A stretch of 64,000 bases of DNA from Polaribacter sp. Hel1_85 (GCF_000766795.1 NZ_JPDS01000001.1:129001-193000); one strand, 5' to 3'. Positions 52,710 to 62,143 are shown, counted from the first letter of the stretch. Numbers and translations are program-made. Notes: generated from the sequence alone by a model not told the origin.

Positions 52710-53945
52710 TTAAGCGAACTTAATAGATTTAGATGGATTGATTTTTGTGATAATGTAAGAAGGAATAATGAGCATTAAAAAAGACATAATTAATGTGCCA
52801 ATATTTAGTAGTAAAATATATGTAAATGAAATGTAAACTGGCATTGTTGTTACATAATACGTTTCTGGGTTTAGTGTAATTATCTTAAAATAATGCTGAA
52901 TAAAAATAATAGTTAAACCAATAATATTTCCCCAGAAAAGACCTTTTAAAATAAGGTAAGAAGCATTGTATAAAAATATTTTACGGATGCTTGTATTTGT
53001 ACTTCCTAAGGCTTTTAAAATACCTATCATTTGTACACGTTCTAAAATTAAAACGAGTAGGGCAGTAATCATATTTATACCTGCAACCAAAATCATAATA
53101 GCAATGATAAACCACACATTGTTATCAAAAAGCTGAATCCATTCAAATACTGTTGGGTAACTGTCTAAAATGGTTTTGCTGTTTAAAGTTGCGCCAATAT
53201 TACTGTAAATTTCTTCCCCTTTTTCTTCAATATTATCAAAACTATCAAGAATTACTTCAAAACCACCAATCTCATTTTCTGTCCATTTGTTAAGGTTTTG
53301 TACTTCTCTAAGATCTCCAATCATCATAGATTTATCGAATTCTGCAAAACCAGAATTATAAATTCCTACAATGGTATATTTTCTGTTTGAGGGTAATTTA
53401 CTGGTTGCCGTTTTTAAAAAAGTCGCTAAAATAGTATCGTTTAGTTTTAGTTGTAAACGATTCATTATTGTTTGTGATAATAATACTTCTTTGGTTCTTT
53501 GTAAACTTAAGTTTGGGATGCTACCTTCAACTAAATATTCCTTAAAGAAAGTCCAATCGTAATCTGTAGAAACCCCTTTAAAAATAATACCTTCAAATTC
53601 TGTTTTGGTTCTTAAAATTCCTGCTTTATTTGCAAAAACCTGAATGTTTTTAATGCCGTCTATATTTTTAAATTCAGGATAAAAATCTTGGTTTTTATTT
53701 ATAGAAACTGTAGAAACATCAGAATTATTGGCATCATAATTGATTATTTGTACATGGCCTTTAAAACCAGCCATTTTATCGCGAATTTTATATTGCAATC
53801 CAGCGCCTGTTGCTACAGCAATTAACATAATAATGATTCCTAACGCAATTGCAGTAATTGCAATTTTTATTATTGGCGATGAAATGCTATTTTTATACTT
53901 TTTGCCAGCAATAATGCGTTTTGCAATAAATAACTCGTAATTCAA
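52710..53945 (-). CDS. FtsX-family ABC transporter permease (LolC/E-like)
   Basis: A ~411-residue inner-membrane permease of the MacB/FtsX/LolCE type, probably for lipoprotein release or a similar export. The start is placed at the TTG at 53945 (NYELFIAKRIIAGKKYKN), since flavobacterial relatives begin (M)NxExFIAKR; a longer frame starts at another TTG, 53972. Helix 1 is IIKIAITAIALGIIIMLIAVAT; a large periplasmic domain follows to ~residue 265; then three helices (IAIMILVAGINMITALLVLI, a second near ILKGLFWGNIIGL, a third at the end). ABC ATPase partner is not in the window. Only four bases separate its start from the divergent NamZ-like gene. Confidence 0.85.
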   Translation of the reverse strand: MNYELFIAKRIIAGKKYKNSISSPIIKIAITAIALGIIIMLIAVATGAGLQYKIRDKMAGFKGHVQIINYDANNSDVSTVSINKNQDFYPEFKNIDGIKNIQVFANKAGILRTKTEFEGIIFKGVSTDYDWTFFKEYLVEGSIPNLSLQRTKEVLLSQTIMNRLQLKLNDTILATFLKTATSKLPSNRKYTIVGIYNSGFAEFDKSMMIGDLREVQNLNKWTENEIGGFEVILDSFDNIEEKGEEIYSNIGATLNSKTILDSYPTVFEWIQLFDNNVWFIIAIMILVAGINMITALLVLILERVQMIGILKALGSTNTSIRKIFLYNASYLILKGLFWGNIIGLTIIFIQHYFKIITLNPETYYVTTMPVYISFTYILLLNIGTLIMSFLMLIIPSYIITKINPSKSIKFA

Positions 53946-53949
53946 ATTG

Positions 53950-55209
53950 ATGATTGATTTTAAACCTTTCAAAAGTACATATTTATTCTTATTTCTAATG
54001 CTGAATTTTCAGCTGATTTCTTGTGCTCAAAATCCTAAAAAAACGATTCAAAAAATTGATAAAACTGTAACTGTAATAAAAACAGGAGCAGAAAGAACCA
54101 ATTTGTATTTAAACTTATTAAAAGAGAAGAATGTTGCTGTTGTTGCAAATCAAACTTCTGTTTTATCGGTTTTACAAAGAGCAGAAGTTGCGCCAAATGT
54201 TATGGGTTCTAAAAAAGTAACGCATCATTTAGTAGATTATTTGCACAATTATAGAGATGTTAATGTTATAAAAGTGTTTTCTCCAGAACATGGTTTTAGA
54301 GGAAAAGCAGATGCTGCAGAATTGGTAAAAGATGGTTTTGACACCAAAACAGGTTTACCTATTGTTTCTTTGTACGGAAAAAATAAAAAACCTTCTGCGA
54401 AACAATTAGAAGGAATTGATGTAGTAGTTTTTGATATACAAGATGTTGGTGTTCGTTTTTACACTTATATTTCTACCTTACATTATGTGATGGAAGCTTG
54501 TGCAGAAAACGGAATTCAGGTTATAATTCTAGACAGACCTAACCCAAATGGACATTATGTTGGTGGACCAATTTTAGAAAAAAAACATACAAGTTTTGTT
54601 GGTAAACATACAGTTCCTGTAGTTTATGGAATGACAATTGGCGAATATGGACAAATGATTAATGGTGAAAAATGGTTGAAAAACGGAATTAAATGTGATT
54701 TAAAAGTGATTCCTTTAGAAAATTATACACATGATTCTGAGTACAGTTTAACCATTAGACCTTCTCCAAATTTACCAAATGATAAATCGATAAATTTATA
54801 TCCAAGTTTAGGTTTTTTTGAAGGAACTATTATTAATGCAGGAAGAGGAACAGAGTTTCAGTTTCAAAGATATGGAGCGTCATTTTTTACGAAAAGTGAT
54901 TTTAATTATACTCCAAAACCGAATTTTGGTTCTAAATATCCAAAAGAAAAAGGCAAACTTTGTTATGGTGTAGATTTAAGTAAAACAGAAAAATTAAGTT
55001 CGATAAACTTAGAATGGTTAATTGATGCTTATAATAAAACACCAAAAACAGAAAAGTTCTTCGGAAAAACATTTACAATTCATGCAGGAAATACAAAATT
55101 ACAACAACAAATAGAACAGGGATTTTCCGCAAAAGAAATTAGAAAAACTTGGCAGAAAGGTTTGGAAGCTTTTAAATTGATTAGGGAACAATATTTAATT
55201 TATAAATAA
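53950..55209 (+). CDS. DUF1343 / NamZ-like exo-beta-N-acetylmuramidase, lipoprotein
   Basis: A 419-residue lipoprotein (lipobox LISCAQN) of the DUF1343 family. Members include NamZ of Bacillus and Tannerella, which removes MurNAc from peptidoglycan fragments (GH171). Conserved segments are VAVVANQTS, VFSPEHGFRG, GLPIVSLYGKNKKPS, VFDIQDVGVRFYTYISTLHY and ILDRPNPNG, then GRGTEFQFQRYG. The start is the ATG at 53950; the TTG at 53947 belongs to the same frame. Its stop shares a base with the next start (TAATG), so the two are coupled. The role is inferred from the family. Confidence 0.88.
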   Translation: MIDFKPFKSTYLFLFLMLNFQLISCAQNPKKTIQKIDKTVTVIKTGAERTNLYLNLLKEKNVAVVANQTSVLSVLQRAEVAPNVMGSKKVTHHLVDYLHNYRDVNVIKVFSPEHGFRGKADAAELVKDGFDTKTGLPIVSLYGKNKKPSAKQLEGIDVVVFDIQDVGVRFYTYISTLHYVMEACAENGIQVIILDRPNPNGHYVGGPILEKKHTSFVGKHTVPVVYGMTIGEYGQMINGEKWLKNGIKCDLKVIPLENYTHDSEYSLTIRPSPNLPNDKSINLYPSLGFFEGTIINAGRGTEFQFQRYGASFFTKSDFNYTPKPNFGSKYPKEKGKLCYGVDLSKTEKLSSINLEWLIDAYNKTPKTEKFFGKTFTIHAGNTKLQQQIEQGFSAKEIRKTWQKGLEAFKLIREQYLIYK

Positions 55210-56282
55210 TGAAAAAATTTACTTTAGTAATAGTTTTATTGATTTCATATTTTGGAATAAGTCAAACTAAAGATTCTGATTTTTCAAAAAAGATCAATCA
55301 AGGACAAAAATTAACCAAATCTTTTTTTGAAAAAGAAAAAATTCCGGGAATGTCTATATCTATATCAAAAAAAGGCAAGCTTATTTGGTCTGAAGGTTTT
55401 GGTTTTGCAGATTTAGAAAATAGAAAAAAAGTAAATCCAAGTGAATCTCAATTTAGAATTGCAAGTATTTCAAAAACTTTAACAGCAGTTGCTTTAGCAA
55501 ATTTAGTTGATGATAAAAAACTAAGTTTTGATGCAAGTTTATATGATTATGTACCTGATTTTCCTAGAAAAAAGTATGATTTTACAATAAGACAGATTGG
55601 AGGTCATTTAGCAGGAGTTAGACATTATAAAGGCAGTGAATTTTTATTGAATAGAAAAATGTCGATAGTTGAAGGTTTAGATGTTTTTAAAAATTCAGCG
55701 TTACTTTTTAAACCTCAAACCAAATTTAATTATAGTACTTATGGTTGGAATTTATTAAGTGTTGTGATACAGAATGCATCAGAAAAAGATTATTTTGAAT
55801 ATATGAGAAACAACATTTTTTCTCCTCTTAAAATGAATAAAACAGTTCTAGATAAATCTAATGTAGAAAATTATAATAGAACAAAATTTTATATAAAAAG
55901 AAAAGGAACTGTAAAAGAAGGACCAACTGTAAATAATGTTTTTAAAGCAGCTGGAGGAGGTTTTTTATCTACATCAGAAGATTTAATTTTATTTGGAAAT
56001 GAGTTTATAAATTCTAAAATAATTTCTGAAAACTCATTAAAAGAGTTAATAACTCCACAAAAAACATCTGAAGGAAAAAATACTAACTACGGAATTGGAA
56101 TCGCTATTTCTAAAATTAAAAATGATGTTATAAAATACAGTCATTCTGGAGGAGGAATTGGTGCAACATCTCAATTGTTAATTTATCCTGAAAAAGACAT
56201 GGTAATAACTATATTAACAAATCTATCTGGTGTAAAAATGAAAGATTACATAAAAGAATTAGAAGCTGTTTTTATAGATTAG
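55209..56282 (+). CDS. Secreted serine hydrolase, beta-lactamase fold
   Basis: A 357-residue exported protein (signal peptide ending FGISQT). SISK at Ser86-Lys89 is the SxxK motif; NYSTYGW near residue 175 stands in for YxN; HSGGGIG near residue 316 is the KTG-like motif. In Bacillus, the NamZ gene has a partner of this same fold (AmiE) that cleaves the peptide from MurNAc, so this gene may be a muropeptide amidase. It is coupled to the NamZ-like gene by a one-base overlap. The other serine hydrolase of the window (12114-13184) is only distantly similar. Confidence 0.85.
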   Translation: MKKFTLVIVLLISYFGISQTKDSDFSKKINQGQKLTKSFFEKEKIPGMSISISKKGKLIWSEGFGFADLENRKKVNPSESQFRIASISKTLTAVALANLVDDKKLSFDASLYDYVPDFPRKKYDFTIRQIGGHLAGVRHYKGSEFLLNRKMSIVEGLDVFKNSALLFKPQTKFNYSTYGWNLLSVVIQNASEKDYFEYMRNNIFSPLKMNKTVLDKSNVENYNRTKFYIKRKGTVKEGPTVNNVFKAAGGGFLSTSEDLILFGNEFINSKIISENSLKELITPQKTSEGKNTNYGIGIAISKIKNDVIKYSHSGGGIGATSQLLIYPEKDMVITILTNLSGVKMKDYIKELEAVFID

Positions 56283-56286
56283 GATT

Positions 56287-57126
56287 TTAATTTATCTCTT
56301 CCAAATTAGTAGGCTTTCTAGATCCTTGAAAAGGTTGTTTTAGCAATTCTTTTAAAGAAGAGTTTTTTTCTTCGTCAAAAAAAGTATCAACTCCATACAC
56401 AATTTTTTCTCTGTCCATTTCCATGTAGGTTCCTAAAAGTCGATCCCAAATAGAAAAAATATTTCCGTAGTTAGAATCTGTATATGGTAACTGATAATGA
56501 TGATGAATTTTGTGCATATCTGGAGACACAATAAAGTAACTTAAAAAGGTATCCACCTTTGGTGAAATCTTTAAATTTGCATGTGTAAACTGTGTAAATA
56601 TTAAAGACATAGATTGATATAGCATAACAATTGCAATAGGTGTACCCACCACAAAAACACCTAATAAAGTAAAAGAAAACCGAATAACACTTTCTATAGG
56701 GTGATGTCTGTTTGCAGTTGTTGTATCTACTTTATGATCTGAGTGATGTACTAAATGTACCATCCATAAAGTTGGAATTTTATGCTCTACATAATGTGCT
56801 AAATAAGCGCCAAAAAAATCTAGAAATAAAACACCTAAAACCATATATAACCATAAAGGCATTTCTGGTAACCAATTTATCAATCCAAAATTATTTGCTT
56901 GTACCCAATCTGCTGTTTTTAGTAATAAAAAAGCCAACGCAAAATTGATTACGATTGTTGTTGCTGTAAAAAATAAATTAGGAAAAGCATGTTTCCATTT
57001 TTTGTAATCGAATTTAAATAATGGAATTGCACCTTCTAAAAGCCAGAAAAATGTAATTCCACCTACTAAAATTAAACTTCTGTGTGCAGAAGGAATGGTT
57101 TCGAAATAATTAAATATAGTTTCCAA
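56287..57126 (-). CDS. Sterol desaturase / fatty acid hydroxylase family protein
   Basis: A 279-residue membrane enzyme with the di-iron His motifs HYVEH, HLVHHSDH and HKIHHHYQL, plus the His of NRHHPIES. Four or more membrane segments are visible (SLILVGGITFFWLLEGAI, FTATTIVINFALAFLLL, LYMVLGVLFLDFFGAYLAHY, VGTPIAIVMLYQSMSL). Family members oxygenate lipid alkyl chains or sterol-like molecules; in flavobacteria a hydroxylated sphingolipid or carotenoid is possible. It stops four bases from the convergent serine hydrolase. Confidence 0.85.
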   Translation of the reverse strand: METIFNYFETIPSAHRSLILVGGITFFWLLEGAIPLFKFDYKKWKHAFPNLFFTATTIVINFALAFLLLKTADWVQANNFGLINWLPEMPLWLYMVLGVLFLDFFGAYLAHYVEHKIPTLWMVHLVHHSDHKVDTTTANRHHPIESVIRFSFTLLGVFVVGTPIAIVMLYQSMSLIFTQFTHANLKISPKVDTFLSYFIVSPDMHKIHHHYQLPYTDSNYGNIFSIWDRLLGTYMEMDREKIVYGVDTFFDEEKNSSLKELLKQPFQGSRKPTNLEEIN

Positions 57127-57258
57127 ATTGATTTTATTTTTGTCTAAAATAATGAAAATAGTTGAACTCTTAATTTGAAGCCTATTTTAGAGCGATATCG
57201 ACTTAAAATATGTAATTTTGCATACTAGAAATAAGCTACTTAATAATTCTAGAAACTT

Positions 57259-58293
57259 ATGTACAAATCTATTGTAAGACCCATTTTCTTTTTATTCGAT
57301 CCAGAAAAAATTCATCATTTTACATTTTCTTTAGTTAAAATAATGTGTAAAATCCCTTTTGTAGCTTCAATTTTTAGAAGTTTATATGTGGTTGAAGACA
57401 AGCGTTTAGAAAGAACATTATTCGGAATTACATTTAAAAATCCTGTTGGTTTAGCTGCCGGTTTTGATAAAAATGCAGTTTTGTATAATGAATTGGCAAA
57501 TTTTGGTTTCGGTTTTATAGAAATAGGAACTGTTACTCCAAAAGGACAAGCAGGAAACCCAAAGAAAAGGTTATTTCGTTTAAAAAGCGATCAAGGAATT
57601 ATTAATAGAATGGGGTTTAATAATGAAGGATTAGAAGCTGCTATTGAAAATTTAAAGAAAAATAAAGGAAAAGTTATTATTGGGGGAAACCTTGGAAAAA
57701 ACACATCAACTTTACCAGAAAATTATACTGCAGATTATTGTGAAGTTTTTAAAGCATTACATCCTTACGTAGATTATTTTGTGTTGAATGTAAGTTGTCC
57801 AAACGTTGGAAGTCATGCAAAATTAAATGATAAAGATTATTTAGTTGAATTGATTTCTGCTTGTCAGAAATTAAACTCAGAAGAGAAAGTACAAAAACCA
57901 ATTTTATTAAAAATTGCTCCAGATTTAAATAATATTCAGTTAGATGAAATTATAGAATTGGTGTCAGAAACTAAAATTGATGGTGTAATTGCATCAAATA
58001 CCTCAACAAATAGAGATAATTTAAAAGCTTCAAAAGAACGTTTAGAAGAAATTGGTAATGGTGGTGTTAGTGGGCAGCCAGTTAAAAATCAAAGTACGAA
58101 AGTCATAAAATATTTAGCAGATACATCTAACAAATCATTTCCAATAATTGGAGTAGGAGGTATTCATTCTGAGCAAGATGCTTTAGATAAAATAAATGCT
58201 GGAGCAGATTTGGTACAAGTGTATACTGGTTTTATTTACGAAGGACCAGGTTTAGTAAAACGTATAAATAAAGCTATTTTAAAACAATCTTAA
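57259..58293 (+). CDS. pyrD: Quinone-dependent dihydroorotate dehydrogenase (class 2)
   Basis: PyrD oxidises dihydroorotate to orotate in pyrimidine synthesis, passing electrons to menaquinone. The N-terminal ~45 residues (helical, hydrophobic, [20 protein letters not shown]) are the class 2 membrane-binding extension. Core motifs: [45 protein letters not shown], and the active-site LNVSCPNVG; class 2 enzymes in E. coli and man use Ser at the place occupied here by Cys. [21 protein letters not shown] binds the FMN phosphate. Length 344 is normal. A TAATTTTG box lies at 57213-57220, ~39 bases before the start. Confidence 0.95.
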   Translation: MYKSIVRPIFFLFDPEKIHHFTFSLVKIMCKIPFVASIFRSLYVVEDKRLERTLFGITFKNPVGLAAGFDKNAVLYNELANFGFGFIEIGTVTPKGQAGNPKKRLFRLKSDQGIINRMGFNNEGLEAAIENLKKNKGKVIIGGNLGKNTSTLPENYTADYCEVFKALHPYVDYFVLNVSCPNVGSHAKLNDKDYLVELISACQKLNSEEKVQKPILLKIAPDLNNIQLDEIIELVSETKIDGVIASNTSTNRDNLKASKERLEEIGNGGVSGQPVKNQSTKVIKYLADTSNKSFPIIGVGGIHSEQDALDKINAGADLVQVYTGFIYEGPGLVKRINKAILKQS

Positions 58294-58330
58294 CAACTGT
58301 TTATTTTTTATTTTGCAGTTGTAAACCATT

Positions 58331-59374
58331 ATGAATAAGTTTTTACTTCAAATAATATTTTTAATTGGATTTTGTATTTCAAGTTTTTCACAAAAAACTG
58401 AAATGAGAAAAGCTTTCAATATTAAGGAATTTGAAAAAGTTATTGAATTAGGAAAACAAGTAATTGAATCTAGCCCAAATGATTTTGACGTACTTTTGGG
58501 AATCGGAAAAGCATATAATAGTCTTAATGAATTTCGAAATGCAATTCCTTATTTAGAAAATGCAAAAAAGTATTCAGAAAAAGAATGGCAATTTGCTTGG
58601 TCGAATATTGAACTAATGGAATCTTATTTTGCAATTGGAGAGATTGAAAAAGCTCGAAAATTTTATATAAATTCTTTAAAATACAGAGGAACTAAAAACT
58701 CAACTAAAAAATTGAGAGGTTTAGCTTTGTTATTTGGTTTCGATAAAGTTTATAAAAATTGGAAAAGATTCGAAACAGATCATATTATTTTTCATTTTCA
58801 AAACGAAAATTCAATTTTAGACATAAAGAAATATGTAAAAGAAAGACAAAAAGCGTATTTTAGTATTAATGTTTTCTTTGAATCTGAATTGCCAAAAAAA
58901 ATTGATTTTTTTGTGTGGAAATCTAATGAAGAAGCATTAAAAGTATTAAAAACTTCATTGGGTTTTTCAAAACCAAAATATTGTATTTCTCATAATAGAG
59001 ATAATCAAACCAAAGGGCACGAAATTGCTCATAATATCTCTTTTTGGTTGAGTAAAAGAAACAAAAGAAACAGGCTGATAAATGAAGGGATTGGGGTTTA
59101 CTTTGACCAATCCAACACAAATAGATTAGAAAATGCAAAACAAGCAATCCAAAACCAAAGTTTTGATATTAAAGAATTGTGGATTAATGGAGATAAATAT
59201 TCAGAACAAATTTTGTACCCTATTGCAGGAGCATTTATCGATTATTTGATTTTATTTGACAAGAAAAAGTTTCTTAAATTATGTGTAAATCAATCTTACG
59301 AAAATGCTGAATTAATTTATGGAACGGAATTTAAAAATATAATATCTGAATTTAATCAAAAACTAAATAAATAG
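58331..59374 (+). CDS. Secreted TPR protein with gluzincin HEIAH motif
   Basis: A 347-residue exported protein (signal peptide FCISSFSQ). Residues ~25-130 are TPR-like helical pairs (FEKVIELGKQVIESSPND, NAIPYLENAKKYSEKEW). The rest looks like a small zinc peptidase: HEIAH at about residue 233, then NEGIGVYFDQ ~20 residues on with the third-ligand Glu, the plan of the M1/'peptidase MA' gluzincins. Activity is likely but the substrate is unknown. Starts 37 bases after pyrD. Confidence 0.7.
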   Translation: MNKFLLQIIFLIGFCISSFSQKTEMRKAFNIKEFEKVIELGKQVIESSPNDFDVLLGIGKAYNSLNEFRNAIPYLENAKKYSEKEWQFAWSNIELMESYFAIGEIEKARKFYINSLKYRGTKNSTKKLRGLALLFGFDKVYKNWKRFETDHIIFHFQNENSILDIKKYVKERQKAYFSINVFFESELPKKIDFFVWKSNEEALKVLKTSLGFSKPKYCISHNRDNQTKGHEIAHNISFWLSKRNKRNRLINEGIGVYFDQSNTNRLENAKQAIQNQSFDIKELWINGDKYSEQILYPIAGAFIDYLILFDKKKFLKLCVNQSYENAELIYGTEFKNIISEFNQKLNK

Positions 59375-59438
59375 TGGTTTACAAAAAAACATAAGGAAAT
59401 AAAACAGAATACCTTTAATTATTGATATTATTTAATGA

Positions 59439-60053
59439 ATGATTGAAACACTTTTTTCTTTTGCAATAGCAACTTCTATTTTAGCAATTTCTCCTGGGCC
59501 AGATAATATTTTTGTACTCACACAAAGTATTGTAAACGGTAAAAAGTATGGTTTAGCAACTGTTTTTGGTTTAATGACAGGTTGTATTATTCATACAACT
59601 TTAGTAGCTTTTGGCGTTTCTGCAATTATTAAAGAAAACGAAAATATTTTCTTTTTCATTAAATTATTAGGAGCAAGTTATTTAATTTATTTAGCATTTA
59701 AAGTTTATAAAAGTGATGCTAAAATAGTATTGTCTAATCAAACTGATAAATCTGAATCAGTTTTAAAATTATTCAAAAAAGGATTTATAATGAATGTTTT
59801 AAATCCGAAAGTAACTATTTTTTTTCTAGCGTTTTTTCCACAGTTTTTATTTTCTGACTCAATTTCTAATGTTGTTCAGTTTTATGTTTTAGGAGGGGTT
59901 TTTATTCTAACTTCTTTTTTAGTTTTTGCTTCTATTGCTGTTTTAGCAGGAAGTATTTCTAACTATTTAAAAGAAAACTTAAAAGTTGGTGTTTACCTAA
60001 AATGGGGACAAATAATTGTATTTGTTTTAATTGCGATTATGATTTTGTTATAG
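59439..60053 (+). CDS. LysE-family amino acid exporter
   Basis: A 204-residue inner-membrane protein of the LysE/RhtB family, with about six hydrophobic segments. The signature ISPGPDNIFVLTQSI lies after helix 1, followed by FGLMTGCIIHTTLVAFGVSAI and FKKGFIMNVLNPKVTIFFLAFFPQF. These pumps export amino acids or homoserine lactones. Substrate cannot be read. The start is the second of two nearby ATGs (59439); the first is out of frame. Confidence 0.9.
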   Translation: MIETLFSFAIATSILAISPGPDNIFVLTQSIVNGKKYGLATVFGLMTGCIIHTTLVAFGVSAIIKENENIFFFIKLLGASYLIYLAFKVYKSDAKIVLSNQTDKSESVLKLFKKGFIMNVLNPKVTIFFLAFFPQFLFSDSISNVVQFYVLGGVFILTSFLVFASIAVLAGSISNYLKENLKVGVYLKWGQIIVFVLIAIMILL

Positions 60054-60161
60054 CAACAAACGTTTTTTTTATAAACGATATTAATTTTTCTAATTTAAAA
60101 TAGTTCTTGTAACAAAATTACTTGTTAAACGTCTTATATATGTAACCAACTAAATATATAA

Positions 60162-60320
60162 ATGAGTTTTTTTAGAGTATTATTTGCAATTATTTTTCCT
60201 CCACTTTCTGTTATAGACAAAGGTTGTGGATCTTTCTTTATTATCTTTTTACTTACACTTTGTGGATGGATTCCTGGTGTAATTGGAGCTTTGGTAATTT
60301 TAAATAATCCTAAGAATTAA
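60162..60320 (+). CDS. YqaE/Pmp3-family small membrane peptide
   Basis: A 52-residue peptide with two membrane segments: FFRVLFAIIFPPLSVIDKGC and FFIIFLLTLCGWIPGVIGAL. The PPLSV and GWIPGVIGAL blocks are the YqaE/Pmp3 signature; relatives in bacteria and yeast affect membrane potential or respond to stress. Too short for many gene callers. It lies between the LysE exporter and the small secreted protein, on the same strand. Confidence 0.88.
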   Translation: MSFFRVLFAIIFPPLSVIDKGCGSFFIIFLLTLCGWIPGVIGALVILNNPKN

Positions 60321-60335
60321 TTAAAGTTATAAGAG

Positions 60336-60737
60336 ATGAAAGATTTAAAGTTGATGTTTTTCCTTTTTTTCATCTCCTTTAATTTAAATTCTCAAAATAT
60401 TAATGAAAACTTAATTGGAGTTTGGTCTTTTAAATCTAATTTAAGTAAAAATCATTTTATACTATCAAAAGAAGATTCTCTAACTATTAAAAATATAGGA
60501 TACCAATTTCTAGAAAATAAAAAGTTAATTGTTAGACATTTTGTAAATACTAGAATTTGTATGATGTCTGATTTAAGATTTAAAAATTACAAAAAAGGAA
60601 GTTGGAAAATAGAAAATGATATTTTATCAATTACTTGGTTAAAAAATAAAAATAATATAAAAGAAAAATGGATAATCTATAATTGTTCAAGAGAGGAATT
60701 GGAAATAAAAATTATAGATTATCAAATAAAAAATTAA
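60336..60737 (+). CDS. Small secreted protein, lipocalin-like
   Basis: A 133-residue exported protein (signal peptide to NLNSQ). The mature part starts NENLIGVWSFKSN, a pattern of lipocalin-like domains, followed by alternating beta strands (GYQFLENKKLIVRHF, KGSWKIENDILSITWLK). It may bind a small hydrophobic ligand, but this is a fold guess. It begins 15 bases after the YqaE stop and its stop overlaps that of the convergent csaA by four bases. Confidence 0.6.
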   Translation: MKDLKLMFFLFFISFNLNSQNINENLIGVWSFKSNLSKNHFILSKEDSLTIKNIGYQFLENKKLIVRHFVNTRICMMSDLRFKNYKKGSWKIENDILSITWLKNKNNIKEKWIIYNCSREELEIKIIDYQIKN

Positions 60738-61072
60738 CTTACTTGTTCTCCGTTTTTTATTTCTTTAGAAGCTTGTAAAAGAACTACTTTACCATCAGTA
60801 TTATAAACACCTAAAACTAAAACTTCACTTTTAAAATTAGCAATTTGTCTTGCTTTAAAGTTTACAATTGCAGAAACTTGTTTGTTTAACAATTCTTCTT
60901 TAGAATACAAGTCAGTAATTTGAGCACTCGATTTTTTAATTCCTAAAGAACCAAAATCAATTTTTAATTGATAAGCAGGCTTTATTGCTTTCGGAAAATC
61001 ATTGACTTCAATTATAGTTCCTATTCTAATATCAATTTTTAAAAAGTCCTCAAAAGTTATTTCCTCTTTCAT
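60734..61072 (-). CDS. csaA: CsaA-like tRNA-binding / chaperone-like protein
   Basis: A 112-residue OB-fold protein of the Trbp111/CsaA type: DFLKIDIRIGTIIEVNDFPK, then LKIDFGSLGIKKSSAQIT and VNFKARQIANFKSEVLVLG. Relatives bind structured RNA such as tRNA and have chaperone-like activity with Sec. Full length. It follows the Mpo1-like gene, with 3 bases between, so it is in that operon. Confidence 0.92.
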   Translation of the reverse strand: MKEEITFEDFLKIDIRIGTIIEVNDFPKAIKPAYQLKIDFGSLGIKKSSAQITDLYSKEELLNKQVSAIVNFKARQIANFKSEVLVLGVYNTDGKVVLLQASKEIKNGEQVS

Positions 61073-61075
61073 AGG

Positions 61076-61540
61076 TTATTTTTTCTTTCCTAATTTTTGA
61101 ATTACCCATAAAGGACCAATCAATAAAAACTCTAAATCTTTTAAGAAAGATGGTTTTTTTCCTTCTACTTTATGTCCGTAAAACTGACCAATCCACGCTA
61201 AAACAAATATTATTATAGATGTATAAAAAAGATTTACTTGATTTCCTATTAGGTGGTTTCCAAAAATAGAAATAAGTATAACAAACAACATTTCAATAAA
61301 ATACCAAAATCCCAATTTTAGATAAAAAACAGAAATAATAAGACCAACAACTACTGCCCAATTTTCTAATAATGGGTTTGATAAGTTTAAAGTATTTTCT
61401 ATATACGTAGTTGGTATACTCATCAGTAAACCAATAACACTAAAAAATATTAGAGGAACACAAATATAGTGTATGGCTTGGTTTGTTTCATTTTGATGGC
61501 TTACAGCGTATTCATCAAAATACTCTTTTGCAGTTTTCAT
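61076..61540 (-). CDS. Mpo1-like / DUF962 membrane protein
   Basis: A ~154-residue membrane protein. The start is the ATG at 61540 (MKTAKEYFDEYAVSHQNETN), which is where DUF962 proteins begin; the longer frame adds 17 hydrophobic residues. Family marks are the early His/Asn in SHQNETNQAIHYICVP, then four hydrophobic segments and FGNHLIGNQ and GWIGQFYGHKVEGKKPSFL-type (WIGQFYGHKVEGKKPSF) at the end. Yeast Mpo1 is an Fe(II) alpha-dioxygenase in fatty-acid shortening; the bacterial role is unproven. Confidence 0.85.
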   Translation of the reverse strand: MKTAKEYFDEYAVSHQNETNQAIHYICVPLIFFSVIGLLMSIPTTYIENTLNLSNPLLENWAVVVGLIISVFYLKLGFWYFIEMLFVILISIFGNHLIGNQVNLFYTSIIIFVLAWIGQFYGHKVEGKKPSFLKDLEFLLIGPLWVIQKLGKKK

Positions 61541-61606
61541 ATAGATAAAAATTAAAACTGAAAGGTAAGTATTTTTTAGAAAGAAAACCAAATTGCTCTT
61601 AGACTC

Positions 61607-62143
61607 TTATTTCCAACCTTTTCTTATCATTAATTGCTCTATATGATGATAATGATGCCTACAATGCCAAGCATAAATTCCTATGTTTTCTTTCAAACTT
61701 ACTTCTTCATTTCCAGAAGGATGTATAAAAGATTTCTCTAAATCTTTTTCAGATAAACCTCTTAATAAATACACCCATTTAGAATGCAAAGCTTTTAAAC
61801 CATCAATAGATAATAGGATAGGAGCAGACTTAGAATCGTGTAATTCTGCCCAACGCTCTTCAAAATACGCTTTAATTACCGGTTTATCTTCTGTTAACGC
61901 CCATTTAAAACGTGTATATGAATTATGATGACTGTCATAACAATGATGTACAACTTGTCTTATTGTCCAACCATTTTCTCTATATGGAGTGTCTAATTGA
62001 TTTTCAGATAATTCTCTTGTTAAAAATTCTAATTCTTGAGGGAATCTTTCCAAGAGTGAAATCCAATCTTCAATGTTTTTTTTAGTGATTTTTTCAGGAA
62101 TATTAAATTTTCCTATTGGATATTTTAATTCTTCTATTGTCAT
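61607..62143 (-). CDS. YfiT/DinB-family bacillithiol transferase-like protein
   Basis: A 178-residue four-helix-bundle protein, close to B. subtilis YfiT (BstA-like), a metal-dependent enzyme family linked to bacillithiol. Metal ligands are expected in RQVVHHCYDSHHN and in WHCRHHYHHIEQL; the start LKYPIGKFNIPE and the NGWTIRQVVHH block are characteristic. Probable role: transferring bacillithiol to xenobiotics or reactive compounds. It is preceded directly by the TPR lipoprotein (TAA-ATG, no gap). It fits with bshC elsewhere in the window. Confidence 0.9.
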   Translation of the reverse strand: MTIEELKYPIGKFNIPEKITKKNIEDWISLLERFPQELEFLTRELSENQLDTPYRENGWTIRQVVHHCYDSHHNSYTRFKWALTEDKPVIKAYFEERWAELHDSKSAPILLSIDGLKALHSKWVYLLRGLSEKDLEKSFIHPSGNEEVSLKENIGIYAWHCRHHYHHIEQLMIRKGWK

